From contig NZ_CP155449.1 in assembly GCF_040518285.1 (NCBI RefSeq), forward strand, positions 4,099,721-4,163,720: DNA of 64,000 bases, given 5' to 3'. Below are positions 1-9,029 of this stretch, one piece after another. The notes beneath the pieces were generated by a model. It worked only from the letters and a program-made list of their open reading frames with translations. It ran no database searches and was not told the origin of the DNA. The position numbers and the translations under genes were made by a program. Source of the stretch: Knoellia sp. S7-12. Lineage in GTDB: Bacteria > Actinomycetota > Actinomycetes > Actinomycetales > Dermatophilaceae. Within the stretch, counting starts at the first letter, position 1; each line of letters begins with the position of its first letter.

Positions 1-2
1 TC

Positions 3-1793
3 TCGCGACGTGTGGTCGAAGTTGCCGCGTGCGGCGGTGTCGTTCTCTCCGGGCCAGGCCGGGGCATCGACGAGACGTTCGGCACGGCCATCCCCACGAG
101 CAACGATCCGTTGATGTGGCGCGCCCTGCTGCGGGCCTGGTCCACCGACCCGCAGGCACGTCTCGCCGAGGCCTGGCTCCAGATGCGCGCCGTCCTGCGC
201 TCGCACACCGTGAACAATGCGCTGACGATCGTCGCTCGCACCGCCGGACTTCGCGTTGCAGCACCCGAACGGCCCACGTATGCCGTGGCGCTCGATTCGA
301 GCGCACCGGACGTCGTCCTTGGGTTGGCCCGCCAGTCGGTGCCCCCGGCCGAGGTGTTCCTTTCCACGGGGGGCGATACCAACAACTTTGATGCGGTGTC
401 CAAAACTTTCAACAGCGCAGTGACGAGTGTGCGCACCTGGGATGGGAACGGCATACCGGCAACGACGGCGACGTGGGTCGGTCGCCTCGGTGAGGCCGTG
501 TCGCGCACCCACTTCGAAGACCTCCTGCACGCACAGGCCTACGGTCCGTGGGAACGCATCGACAGCCGCAGCGAGGTCGACCTCAAACCGGGTCGCCCCA
601 TCGCGGAGCCAGTGTCGACGACCGGGACGACCACCGGACTCGTGTCCTCGGCGGCAGGGTGGGCCCACGGCGATCTCGACAGTGCCTTGCTCGCCGACGG
701 GTATGCCGGAGTGAGCCTGCTCGTCCCGCACGTGACCCCGCTGGTGGACGCGAGGATCGACAACCTCGACGTACAAGCGGCCTCCCCCACCGCGTCCATG
801 GCCGACCGCCGCGTGCTCGTGGCCGGTCACGACCTCAAGTTCGCCACCTCCCTCATCACGGAATTGCGGGCACAGGGTGCGGAGGTCCTGCTCGACGAGT
901 GGCAGAGCCACACCGCTCACGACGAGCAGCGTTCACTCAAGCTGCTTGACGAGGCCGACATCATCTTGTGCGAATGGGGGCTCGGCAACGCCGTCTGGTA
1001 CTCGCATCACGTCACCCCCGAACAGCGGCTGGTCGTCCGCGTGCATCTCCAGGAGCTCTCCCTCCCCTATTTGGCCCGCATCCTGCATACCAACGTTGCC
1101 GCCTACGTGTTCGTCGGCGAGCTCGTGAGGCAGGCAGCGATCCACAGCCATGGTGTTCCCGCCGACAAGAGCCTGGTGATCCCCAACCTTGTGGACACCG
1201 ACGGCCTCGACCTGCCCAAGACCGCGGACGCCGCCACGAACATCGGCTTCGTCGGCACCGTCCCCGCGCGAAAGCGACTGGATCTGGCACTTGACGTCAT
1301 CGAAGGTCTTGCTGACTTGGGGCGGCCGCATTCACTGCGCATCAAGGGCAAGGGCCCCGAGGCGTACCCCTGGATGAGCAGCCGACCGGAGGAAATGGCT
1401 TGGTACGACGCGCAATACGCGCGCATCGCGTCGCTGAACGCTTCCAGACCCGGCACCGTGTCCTTCGACGGTCACGGCAACGACATGGCTGAGTGGTACC
1501 GCAACATTGGTGTGGCCCTGTCGGTCAGTGACTTCGAGTCATTCCACCTGACCATCGCGGATGGCGCCGCCAGTCGAGCCATGCCCGTCGTTCTCGGTTG
1601 GGATGGGGCAGACCTTGTCTATCCACGTGAATGGATCGGCGCCTCGGTCACTGACCTGGTGGCCCGGATTGTGTCTGAGGAGCGCGACCCAGAGGGGTAC
1701 CGCTCCGAAAGCGTCGCCCGCTTCGAAGAGACCGCCGTGCTCGGACGTCTTGTGCAGCTGCTCAATCCGGAGGGAACCCCTCATGTTCGATGA
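3..1793 (+). CDS. Glycosyltransferase, 5'-truncated by window edge
   Basis: The reading frame is open from the first complete codon of the window, so the true start probably lies upstream; the first possible start inside is GTG at 12. The C-terminal half (from about residue 270) looks like a GT-B fold glycosyltransferase: a Rossmann-like start (VLVAGHDLKFATSLI), a central VIPNLVDTDGL, then IGFVGTVPARKRLDLALDVI and a late DFESFHLTIADGAA segment typical of the nucleotide-sugar half of GT4-type enzymes. The N-terminal ~250 residues are not recognised. It lies upstream of an asparagine-synthetase-like gene and a DUF6270 gene on the same strand, fitting a surface-glycan locus. Donor and acceptor sugars cannot be inferred. 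The last codons overlap a possible 29-codon ORF. Confidence 0.75.
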   Translation, partial: SRRVVEVAACGGVVLSGPGRGIDETFGTAIPTSNDPLMWRALLRAWSTDPQARLAEAWLQMRAVLRSHTVNNALTIVARTAGLRVAAPERPTYAVALDSSAPDVVLGLARQSVPPAEVFLSTGGDTNNFDAVSKTFNSAVTSVRTWDGNGIPATTATWVGRLGEAVSRTHFEDLLHAQAYGPWERIDSRSEVDLKPGRPIAEPVSTTGTTTGLVSSAAGWAHGDLDSALLADGYAGVSLLVPHVTPLVDARIDNLDVQAASPTASMADRRVLVAGHDLKFATSLITELRAQGAEVLLDEWQSHTAHDEQRSLKLLDEADIILCEWGLGNAVWYSHHVTPEQRLVVRVHLQELSLPYLARILHTNVAAYVFVGELVRQAAIHSHGVPADKSLVIPNLVDTDGLDLPKTADAATNIGFVGTVPARKRLDLALDVIEGLADLGRPHSLRIKGKGPEAYPWMSSRPEEMAWYDAQYARIASLNASRPGTVSFDGHGNDMAEWYRNIGVALSVSDFESFHLTIADGAASRAMPVVLGWDGADLVYPREWIGASVTDLVARIVSEERDPEGYRSESVARFEETAVLGRLVQLLNPEGTPHVR

Positions 1794-1872
1794 AGTCGAC
1801 GTCGTGGTCCACAGCGGCTGTGTCCCCCGTCCACCGGAGAACGCGCACGTCGTCGCCCAGAGAAGAGGCTGA
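1783..1872 (+). CDS. Possible 29-codon ORF between two locus genes
   Basis: An ATG at 1783 is preceded by a good ribosome binding site (GGAGGGA, about 7 bases upstream) and overlaps the last codons of the glycosyltransferase. The ORF reads MFDEVDVVVHSGCVPR and on to a TGA three bases before the GTG of the next gene, so it sits in a translational-coupling chain. I recognise no family. It may be a genuine small protein, a leader that couples translation, or the 5' remnant of a decayed gene. Confidence 0.3.
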   Translation: MFDEVDVVVHSGCVPRPPENAHVVAQRRG

Positions 1873-1875
1873 GTC

Positions 1876-3723
1876 GTGCGACTCGTTTTCGCTGCCCGAA
1901 TGAAGAACCATGTGGCCAGGGGTGACATGGGCCCGCTCAAGCGGGTGATGTCGCGTGCCGTCATCGCGCTCGACACGGTGACTCCGTGGCCGTCAGAACA
2001 CACCATCGTGGACCTGCGCTGGACGCCAAATCCTGGCCGCGTCGGGATCCTGATGCGCAGCAACGAGCCCGAGTCCACGGAGACCCGGCTCGGATGGATC
2101 GGCAACAAAGCTCGCGCCTGGGCGTGGACTGGGGTCCTCGGGGAGGACCTGTTGCCCCTGCTGCGTGGGGGCGACCACACCAAGCCGCTCGTGGCCGACG
2201 CCGTTGACGACGGGATCGGCAGCTTCGCCATGGTGGGCGCGACACCCGACTCCCTTCGCGTCTTCACGAACGTGCACCGATCGGAGGCGATGTACTACAC
2301 CGAAGTCGACGACGTCGTCCTGTTCAGCAACTCGGCGGCGGCGCTCAACCTCGTGCGGCACGATTCGGCGACTCCTGTCTACAGCCCGCTCGGCCTCGCC
2401 GGAGCCATCGTCCATGGTCTGCCCGTGACCAGCTCAACCGTCTTCGCGGACGTGCAGATCGCGCCTCCTGGCTCCCGAATTGTGTCCGACTCCACGCACG
2501 ACCTGCGCGTCGAGGACCGATACGTGTGGCAGGCCGACGCGGACGCAAGCTTCGACGAGGTGGCCTCAGCCATCGCCGACAGCCTCGTCACCTACGCCAA
2601 GACGCTCGCCGGGGGCGCCGAAAAGGTCATCGCGGCCATCACCGGAGGCAAGGACAGCCGCCTCGTCGTCTCGGCACTGACTGCGGCTGGGGTTCCCTTC
2701 CTGGCCTACACCAATGGGCTTGACGAGAGCGGCGAGGTGCACGTCGGCAGGCAGGTGGCCGCCCTGATCGGCGCGGAGCACCGAACCAACCGACCCGCCA
2801 TGACGACGGCACCTTCCGGCAAGTCCTTCGTTGCGGCGCAGCCCGAACTCCAGGCGTGGATGACCCTGCGTTCGACCGGCGGCCTCGGGAACGCCTTCAC
2901 GACACTGCCCGACCCCGCCAAGGCGCACGTGCTCATCACCAAGTCGGTCAATCTCGGCGGCCAAGGAGGCGAGATCATCCGCGGTGGCTGGGCCCGGTCG
3001 TTGGCCGCCAACGACCACGGCCGGGACAGTGCGCTCCAGTTGATCCGCAAGTCATGGTTCAACAATGGCGACCTGCTCTCGCCCCTGGCGCGCGAGGCGA
3101 TGCACCTCGATCTCGCGGGAAGCCTGGCACGGATCGGCGACGCACCGGTCCGCGGGATGCTCGACGCCTATGTGCGCAACCGAACCGGCCGCTGGCTGGC
3201 GACCATGCGGCACGGCGAGTCCGTTGTCGCGCCGCACGCGACGCTGCTGATCAACAACCGGATGGTGCGGCGAATCCTCGCTGCACCCGATGAGACCCTC
3301 ATCGAAGAGCGTCTGGCTCACCGGGTGATGAACACGATCGTCCCGGGAATTGCGGACCTGCCCTTCTTCCGCGACCGGTGGACCTTCGAGGCCAAAGGCC
3401 CCAGCACCTTCCACGACCCGGAGGGCTGGGCTGGACGGAACCCCTACACCGCCACCGACGTGCCGCGGGCGAACTTCAACTGGCGGGTGGCCTACACGCC
3501 AGCGCTCGCCGACTACTTCACGTCGTACGTGCTCGACAACGACTCCAGCCTTCTGTTTGACGTGCTCGACCGAAAGGCCGTCGAGAAGATGCTCAGTGGC
3601 AGCCGCTACCGCGCCCCGGCTGCCTGGGCACTGTTCTCGGCTCAGTACACGTTGAACAATGGATGGCTGGGTGGCCGCCCCGAGTCACCCGACACCATCC
3701 AGATCGAGGTTCCTCAGGCATGA
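1876..3723 (+). CDS. Asparagine-synthetase-like (AANH/ATP-pyrophosphatase) protein
   Basis: 615 residues with the two-part layout of asparagine synthetase. The N-terminal half (about 1-220) resembles the Ntn glutaminase fold (YYTEVDDVVLFSNSAAAL, then an APPGSRIV stretch) but has no Cys at the start, so it should not hydrolyse glutamine. The second half carries the PP-loop AITGGKDSRLVVSAL (about residue 255), which binds ATP for adenylation of a carboxylate. Proteins of this type occur in polysaccharide loci and may amidate or otherwise modify a sugar acid, but the substrate is unknown. The GTG start follows the small ORF by 3 bases, and the stop overlaps the next gene start (ATGA), so the genes are probably co-translated. 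Confidence 0.75.
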   Translation: MRLVFAARMKNHVARGDMGPLKRVMSRAVIALDTVTPWPSEHTIVDLRWTPNPGRVGILMRSNEPESTETRLGWIGNKARAWAWTGVLGEDLLPLLRGGDHTKPLVADAVDDGIGSFAMVGATPDSLRVFTNVHRSEAMYYTEVDDVVLFSNSAAALNLVRHDSATPVYSPLGLAGAIVHGLPVTSSTVFADVQIAPPGSRIVSDSTHDLRVEDRYVWQADADASFDEVASAIADSLVTYAKTLAGGAEKVIAAITGGKDSRLVVSALTAAGVPFLAYTNGLDESGEVHVGRQVAALIGAEHRTNRPAMTTAPSGKSFVAAQPELQAWMTLRSTGGLGNAFTTLPDPAKAHVLITKSVNLGGQGGEIIRGGWARSLAANDHGRDSALQLIRKSWFNNGDLLSPLAREAMHLDLAGSLARIGDAPVRGMLDAYVRNRTGRWLATMRHGESVVAPHATLLINNRMVRRILAAPDETLIEERLAHRVMNTIVPGIADLPFFRDRWTFEAKGPSTFHDPEGWAGRNPYTATDVPRANFNWRVAYTPALADYFTSYVLDNDSSLLFDVLDRKAVEKMLSGSRYRAPAAWALFSAQYTLNNGWLGGRPESPDTIQIEVPQA

Positions 3724-5438
3724 CGGCCAGCACTTCGGGCAAGGAGCCGGGCGAGATCCGCACCTTCATCTACGGCAGTTGCGTCTCGCGAGACACGTTC
3801 GAGTTCCTGCCAGAGGGATACCGGTTGCTCACCTATGTCGCAAGGCAGTCCGCGATCAGCGCGAACGCGCCTGCCACCGGGGTCTTGGGCCGGATGAAAG
3901 AGCTCCCGTCGGCCTTCCAGAACCGAATGGTCAGCGGCGACGTGCGCGGCGATCTGCCAACAGTGCTCGAACGCCACGTCGCCGATATCGATGTGTTGCT
4001 CATCGACCTCATCGACGAGCGAGGTGGTGTCATACCGCTTGGCGGCGGCTACGTGACCAAGTTGTCCGAGATGTGGGGCGCGGGCGGGCGCGAGATCTCC
4101 GCTGGCGTGCCGCTGCTGGCGTTCGGGAGCGACGAGCATTTCCGTGCGTGGAGTGGGGCTTTCGAGATCCGCGTCGAGCAACTGGAACGCCTGGGGCTCA
4201 AGGGCAAGACGGTGGTGCTGAGGACGCCGTGGGCCAAGCTGGCGCCTGACGGCACTCCGATCCCGATCCCCGAGTGGATGACTGATCCCGACACCGCGAA
4301 TGCGCTCTACGTGCGCTACTTCCAGCGGGTCGAAGCCCTCGGCCTGGCCGTCATCGACCTGCCGGACGAACTGGCGAGGTCGCCGCTCGACCACCGCTGG
4401 GGCCCGAGCCCCTTCCACTACACCGAGCACGCGTACCAGTACCTCGCGAGCCGGATCGCGGCCTTCGCGGCGGGTGGTGCCGGCGCGCTCGAAGACCCGG
4501 CTGCGGCCTCCGACTCAACGATTCTCGACAAGGTCGCCTTCACTGACGTGCCCCGGCGTGACGCCAGCAGCTGGGGGGAGCCCCAGGTCTTCGCCTCGCT
4601 GCTGGATCTGACGAGGGCAGAGTTGCGGGACGGGCTCGTGACCCTGGCCACCCCTGAGGCGCCCGTGGACCTGCTGATCGAGAACAACCACGCCTCAACG
4701 ACGATCGTGAGTTTGCACGCCGCCTTGGGCCAGAAGCCGATGGACCTGCCGATCTTCACCGGCCGTTCGGTCACCGAAGGCCTCGACGTCAATCGGATCT
4801 TCATCTCGGACGCGAGCCTCTGCCTCGACCCCGAGCTCAAGTTGGCGTGGTATCTCGGCAGCTCGACACTCGATCTCACGCAGGTGCTCCACGACGCCAT
4901 TGCTGCGGTCCAGACTCAGTTCGGCGCGCATCACCTGGTTTTCTTCGGCATGTCCGGAGGCGGATTCGCGTCGCTCAACTTGTCGCACACCTTCCCGGGG
5001 TCGTTGGCGGTTCCGGTCAACGCCCAGACCCGGGTTGCCGACTACCACCCGCCGGCCTGGCAGGCCTTCACGGCTGCGTGCTTCGGCACGGAGGGCGAAG
5101 ATGAGGCTCTCGAGGTCCTGGCCAACCACCCTCGGGCCGATCTGCGTGCGGTTTACGCCGCGGGTTTCGCGAATCACGTCGTTTACCTGCAGAACTCGCA
5201 GGATGCCCACGTGACGACCCAGCTCAGCCCCTGGCTCGAAGCACTCCCCCACCGCAACGGCGTGCACCTGCTCCTCCAGCCCTGGGGGCGGGGGCACGTG
5301 CCTCCGTCGGCTCGCGAACTCCGCACCCTCATGCAGGCCGTCGCGCCGGTGAACGGCAACTGGGACGCGCTGGCCCGACGTTGGGGCGCGGCGCCGGGCG
5401 TCGGAGCCGACCCACGTCTGCCCCTTGCGAGCGGCTGA
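3720..5438 (+). CDS. DUF6270 protein with C-terminal alpha/beta-hydrolase-like part
   Basis: I place the start at ATG 3720, which forms an ATGA overlap with the previous stop; the longer frame (from 3663) would lie inside that gene. The 572-residue product begins with IYGSCVSRDTFEFL (residues ~17-30), the hallmark of DUF6270, followed by YVARQSAIS and, near residue 223, DHRWGPSPFHYTEHAY; these recall SGNH-hydrolase blocks. Near residue 410 a FFGMSGGGFASL segment looks like a GxSxG nucleophile elbow of an alpha/beta hydrolase. No signal peptide is visible. A paralogue of the N-terminal domain is encoded at 7247-9019. An acyl- or acetyl-ester role on the glycan is a guess. Confidence 0.7.
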   Translation: MTASTSGKEPGEIRTFIYGSCVSRDTFEFLPEGYRLLTYVARQSAISANAPATGVLGRMKELPSAFQNRMVSGDVRGDLPTVLERHVADIDVLLIDLIDERGGVIPLGGGYVTKLSEMWGAGGREISAGVPLLAFGSDEHFRAWSGAFEIRVEQLERLGLKGKTVVLRTPWAKLAPDGTPIPIPEWMTDPDTANALYVRYFQRVEALGLAVIDLPDELARSPLDHRWGPSPFHYTEHAYQYLASRIAAFAAGGAGALEDPAAASDSTILDKVAFTDVPRRDASSWGEPQVFASLLDLTRAELRDGLVTLATPEAPVDLLIENNHASTTIVSLHAALGQKPMDLPIFTGRSVTEGLDVNRIFISDASLCLDPELKLAWYLGSSTLDLTQVLHDAIAAVQTQFGAHHLVFFGMSGGGFASLNLSHTFPGSLAVPVNAQTRVADYHPPAWQAFTAACFGTEGEDEALEVLANHPRADLRAVYAAGFANHVVYLQNSQDAHVTTQLSPWLEALPHRNGVHLLLQPWGRGHVPPSARELRTLMQAVAPVNGNWDALARRWGAAPGVGADPRLPLASG

Positions 5439-5462
5439 TCACCCCACCGGGGTTCAGAGGGC

Positions 5463-7250
5463 TCAGGGAGGGCCGACGCCGAAGCTGTCGGTGCCCAGCC
5501 TGACCAGGGCGTCGGGAGACGAGCCGCGACTGTCCCTCGAGAACCACCCGGGTCCCACCGCCACGCTCCGCACCGGCTGTCCCGGCCGTGTCCACGACAC
5601 GACGTGGGCAGCCGTGCCGGCTACGTTGTCGTGCAGTGTCACCTCCGGTGCAGAGTCCGCTCCGGAGAAGTCGATGAGGGTCTGTAGGCGCAGTCGATTT
5701 CCGGTTTTGGCCATCAGCACCGTTCGCGTGGGGGTCTTCTCACGCCACCGGTACGAGGTCCAGCCCTGCCACGGGTCGGTTCTTCCCTTGACGACGGAGA
5801 CCTCAGGGGCCTCACCCACGGGCGCGAACCAGGTCTTCGTCGTCGCCTGGGCAGAAAGCACCACCGCACCCTCCTTGCGGTGACCCGCAGACGGCTCCAG
5901 GTGCCACACTTGCGCGGCCGTGACCGGATCCTCCGCGGTGACGTCGTCGATGACGACGATGGCCTCCAGGTCCCACAGGACGAGGACACGTCGGCGGATC
6001 TCCACACCGGCGTAGCCACGGTCGAGCAGCTCGAAGTCCTCGCCGCCCTCCCGGATCTCACTCCGGGTCAAGGTGACCTCGGCCGTGCGGTCGTATTCGA
6101 CGCCGTCGACCACCACGGAGTTGTGAGCCGCCCGCGAGAGCACATGGGCGCGGAACGGGTCGACGGCGTCGTAGGCGTACTTGCCGCCATCGACAAGCAC
6201 CGGCGCGCCGCGGTGGAACAACGTCAGCGAACCCCCGTCCACGTGGCCGTGAATCCGGTTCTGGGGCCCGAACCTCAGCGAGTAGAAGGTGTGCTCGGAA
6301 AAGGGCCGATCGTCGTCGCCCCAGCCGCTGCGTCCGAAGACGTAGCCGGACGCGTACGTCTTGACGCGTTCCGGCGGAGGAGCACCTTCCCGGCCGCCGG
6401 AGGCGACGAACTCGACGGCAGGATGGGGGATGCCCCGGAGTGAGAAGACCTCGGTGTCACCGATCAGTTCATACGTGCCGTCGGGGCGGGTCGCATGAGC
6501 CAACGCCAGTGGCGCGCGCTCGATCCTGCGGAACTCGGCCGGCGCCGCTCCCCGCACCAACTCCACGCGTCGCTTGGTCAGGCTCCACCAGCTGTAGTTG
6601 ATCTGGTGGTACTGGACGGCCCCTTCTTCGTTGATGCCCTCCTCGTCGTACGAGGTTTTGAGCATCGCGGTCATCCTCTCGACGGCGAGGTCGACCCACT
6701 CCTCGTGCTCAAGGACGGCGCCGATGACGAGCAGGCCCTGGTGCTGTTGCAGCGCGTGGTTTCCCTTGCGGACGTGTTTGGGGTCCTCGAGCCACCGGCC
6801 GTGCTCCTCGATCGACCTGAGCACCACCGTGAGGGCCTCGGGCCGATGCTCGGTGAGCATCGGCAGGCCGAAGCACATGATCATGGCGCGGACCGCCTCG
6901 ACCATGTCACCCCAGGAGTAGGTCGCGCGACCGCGGCCTGGCGGGTTGGCCTCGATCCACGAGGTGACGGTGGCGACCCACAGGTCGACCCCCGACGGGT
7001 CTCCTGCATCTGCGCGACGGCGCAGCGGATCCAACCAGCGCAGCATGTGCAGCTGGGCCACCCAGTTGACCTCACGAAACGGGTTCTCGTTCCACTTCGG
7101 CGACTCGGGGAGGCGCCACAGCCTGTGCGGCTTGAGGGTCAGCTCACCACGCAACAGGGCGGCGGCCTCGGCGTGGTCGGTCGAGAGCGGCGAGAAGTGG
7201 GATCCGATCGCCTGACTGCGCGCGGCGAGCTCGGAGTAGGAGAAGGTCAA
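5463..7250 (-). CDS. Heparinase II/III-family polysaccharide lyase-like protein
   Basis: 595 residues, TTG start in a TTGA overlap with the upstream DUF6270 gene. The N-terminal half is alpha-helical, of the alpha/alpha-toroid type (WNENPFREVNWVAQLHML, RKGNHALQQHQGL); the C-terminal half from about residue 310 has the heparinase II/III signature FGPQNRIHGHVDGGSLTLF and VDGGKYAYD, then SRAAHNSVVVDG. Family members cleave uronic-acid-containing glycans by beta-elimination. There is no signal peptide, so it would act in the cytoplasm or on intracellular glycan, which is common for homologues in capsule loci. Last gene of the reverse operon; it converges with the forward DUF6270 gene 24 bases away. 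Confidence 0.85.
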   Translation of the reverse strand: MTFSYSELAARSQAIGSHFSPLSTDHAEAAALLRGELTLKPHRLWRLPESPKWNENPFREVNWVAQLHMLRWLDPLRRRADAGDPSGVDLWVATVTSWIEANPPGRGRATYSWGDMVEAVRAMIMCFGLPMLTEHRPEALTVVLRSIEEHGRWLEDPKHVRKGNHALQQHQGLLVIGAVLEHEEWVDLAVERMTAMLKTSYDEEGINEEGAVQYHQINYSWWSLTKRRVELVRGAAPAEFRRIERAPLALAHATRPDGTYELIGDTEVFSLRGIPHPAVEFVASGGREGAPPPERVKTYASGYVFGRSGWGDDDRPFSEHTFYSLRFGPQNRIHGHVDGGSLTLFHRGAPVLVDGGKYAYDAVDPFRAHVLSRAAHNSVVVDGVEYDRTAEVTLTRSEIREGGEDFELLDRGYAGVEIRRRVLVLWDLEAIVVIDDVTAEDPVTAAQVWHLEPSAGHRKEGAVVLSAQATTKTWFAPVGEAPEVSVVKGRTDPWQGWTSYRWREKTPTRTVLMAKTGNRLRLQTLIDFSGADSAPEVTLHDNVAGTAAHVVSWTRPGQPVRSVAVGPGWFSRDSRGSSPDALVRLGTDSFGVGPP

Positions 7251-9019
7251 GACGTCGAGCCTCTCGAAAGCGGGGTGCCGGACGTGATCGGGTCTTCAGC
7301 GACGAGGGCGTCCCTGACCTTGGTGAAGGCGTCGTCCTGAAGCCGGTACACGGGACCGGCGAAGGTGGTCAACAGCCAGTCGTTGTAGGCCGTCACGACC
7401 TCCGACAACCCGGCCGGCGAGGGGGGCGGGGTGTCGAGCAGGACAGCATTGACGTGCGGCCCGAAGCTGTTCTCGAGCCTCGGCAGGGTGTCGGTGAAGA
7501 GCTCCCGGAGCCGCTCGAGAGACGCGCCGGCGATGACGTCCCGCATGCCCATCACGTGGAAGACTTCCGTCGCCGGGGTGGCTACGGCGAAGTGCTCCCA
7601 CTGGCTCTGGTAGTCCGCCCAGAGGGCCAGACCCGTGCCGGGGAACACGGAATGCACCGGAACGGCACGCATTTCACGCGCCAGCCGACTGAGCGCTGAG
7701 TCACCCAGCTCTGCTGCGGTCGCGGCGGATAGGCATCGCTCGTCACCCCAGGCGACGACGACGGGAACGGCGTCGCACGTCTCGACCTCGACCGCCCACG
7801 ACAGCGGCACATAGCGCGAGGCAGTGAGGCCCGTAGCTTCGGGACGGTCCGCCGTCGAAGGGTCGGGGCCGCGGTAGGCGTCCGCGAGCGTGACGACTGT
7901 CCGTCGGCCCGGATCAGCACTCCACCCCAGGGACACCATCCAATCGCCGTCTCCGATCGGGTCGTCGAACCATGGGGTCACGAGGCCTCGTTTCCCCCCC
8001 GGCAATCGTCGTCTGCCCATGCGGCGGCTCGGTGCAGCGTCGAACGCACCCGGCGAGCTCGCACGGCCCACCCACATCCCCGAAATCTCGACCCTGCCCG
8101 GAGCCAGACGCCCGGTTCGCTCGTCGAGGTTCGTGACCCGGAGGCGCCAGCGGGTGACGTCAGCGCGGAGGTGCAGCGGGAGACGGACGGTGCCAGCGGT
8201 CGCCGGGTTGCGGATGCCCGCCACCGGCAGGCTGAGAGGCACGCGGATGTACTGCTGGTCGACCCAGTCCCCGTCCTCGGAGGGCTCATCGAGACCGACC
8301 ACCCGGCGCAGTTCGGCGAGCAACCAGGCGTACGCCTCGGGGACGAAGTGGTATGGCGAGAGACCCCATCGGTGGTCCGCGTCACCGAGGGCAAGCTCCG
8401 GCGGGAGCTCGACCACAGGCAGTCCGAGTTCCCGGAGGAAGGCGTAGTAAGGACGAAAGGCGTCGTCCCACTCCGCAGCGCTGCGCTGCATGTAGGGCGG
8501 CACACTGACGCCGTCACGGGTCCGGCTCGCGAACGGAACGCGCAGGACCACCGAGCGGTCGCGCAGCCCTGCCGCCTCCAGCCGGGCGAGCACGGCTCGG
8601 GCGGCGTCCTTCCAGCGGCGGAAGTGCTCTGGCGTGCCGAGCTCCACATCGTCGGACACCGGGCGCAGCAGGTCCTTGACCCCGGACTCCTTGAGCTCCT
8701 GCGAATCGGTGGCGAACGCACCCTCCGCCAGGGGCACGACGCCGAGGCGCTCGTCGACGAGGTCGATGACAAGGACGTCGAGATCCGGGGCGTGGTCCTC
8801 CAGCAGGTCGAGTGCCTCGGACCTGAGGTCGGCCACGACCATCCGGCGCTGGAACGCCGAGGGCAGGTCGACAGTCTCGGGAACCTCGGTCGGCGGGGAA
8901 GCGGCACTGATCAGCGACTGCCGGGCCACATAGAAAGCCACCGTGCACTCCCGGTGCAGCTCGGCCATGTCACGGCTGACGCAACTCCCGAGGATGCCGA
9001 GTCGCAGGGGAGTGGCCAT
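7247..9019 (-). CDS. DUF6270 protein, second copy, with extra C-terminal domain
   Basis: 590 residues from ATG 9019. An in-frame GTG at 9058 would overlap the upstream gene by 29 bases, and the conserved block starts immediately after the ATG: MATPLRLGILGSCVSRD. The N-terminal ~260 residues parallel the protein at 3720-5438 (YVARQSLIS, PSAFQRRMV, DLVDERLGVVPL, DHRWGLSPYHF). A beta-rich middle (about 270-390) is followed by a C-terminal part with VVAWGDERC and FPGTGLALWADYQSQW, which may be another SGNH-like domain; it lacks the GMSGGG elbow of the first copy. It is 10 bases downstream of the beta-propeller gene and overlaps the heparinase-family gene. Function unknown. Confidence 0.7.
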   Translation of the reverse strand: MATPLRLGILGSCVSRDMAELHRECTVAFYVARQSLISAASPPTEVPETVDLPSAFQRRMVVADLRSEALDLLEDHAPDLDVLVIDLVDERLGVVPLAEGAFATDSQELKESGVKDLLRPVSDDVELGTPEHFRRWKDAARAVLARLEAAGLRDRSVVLRVPFASRTRDGVSVPPYMQRSAAEWDDAFRPYYAFLRELGLPVVELPPELALGDADHRWGLSPYHFVPEAYAWLLAELRRVVGLDEPSEDGDWVDQQYIRVPLSLPVAGIRNPATAGTVRLPLHLRADVTRWRLRVTNLDERTGRLAPGRVEISGMWVGRASSPGAFDAAPSRRMGRRRLPGGKRGLVTPWFDDPIGDGDWMVSLGWSADPGRRTVVTLADAYRGPDPSTADRPEATGLTASRYVPLSWAVEVETCDAVPVVVAWGDERCLSAATAAELGDSALSRLAREMRAVPVHSVFPGTGLALWADYQSQWEHFAVATPATEVFHVMGMRDVIAGASLERLRELFTDTLPRLENSFGPHVNAVLLDTPPPSPAGLSEVVTAYNDWLLTTFAGPVYRLQDDAFTKVRDALVAEDPITSGTPLSRGSTS

Positions 9020-9029
9020 ATCGACCACT

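Noticed and set aside
5441..5453. ACCCC-ACC-GGGGT stem between convergent genes as a terminator
   Set aside because: Only five base pairs and no U-tract, though the position is right.
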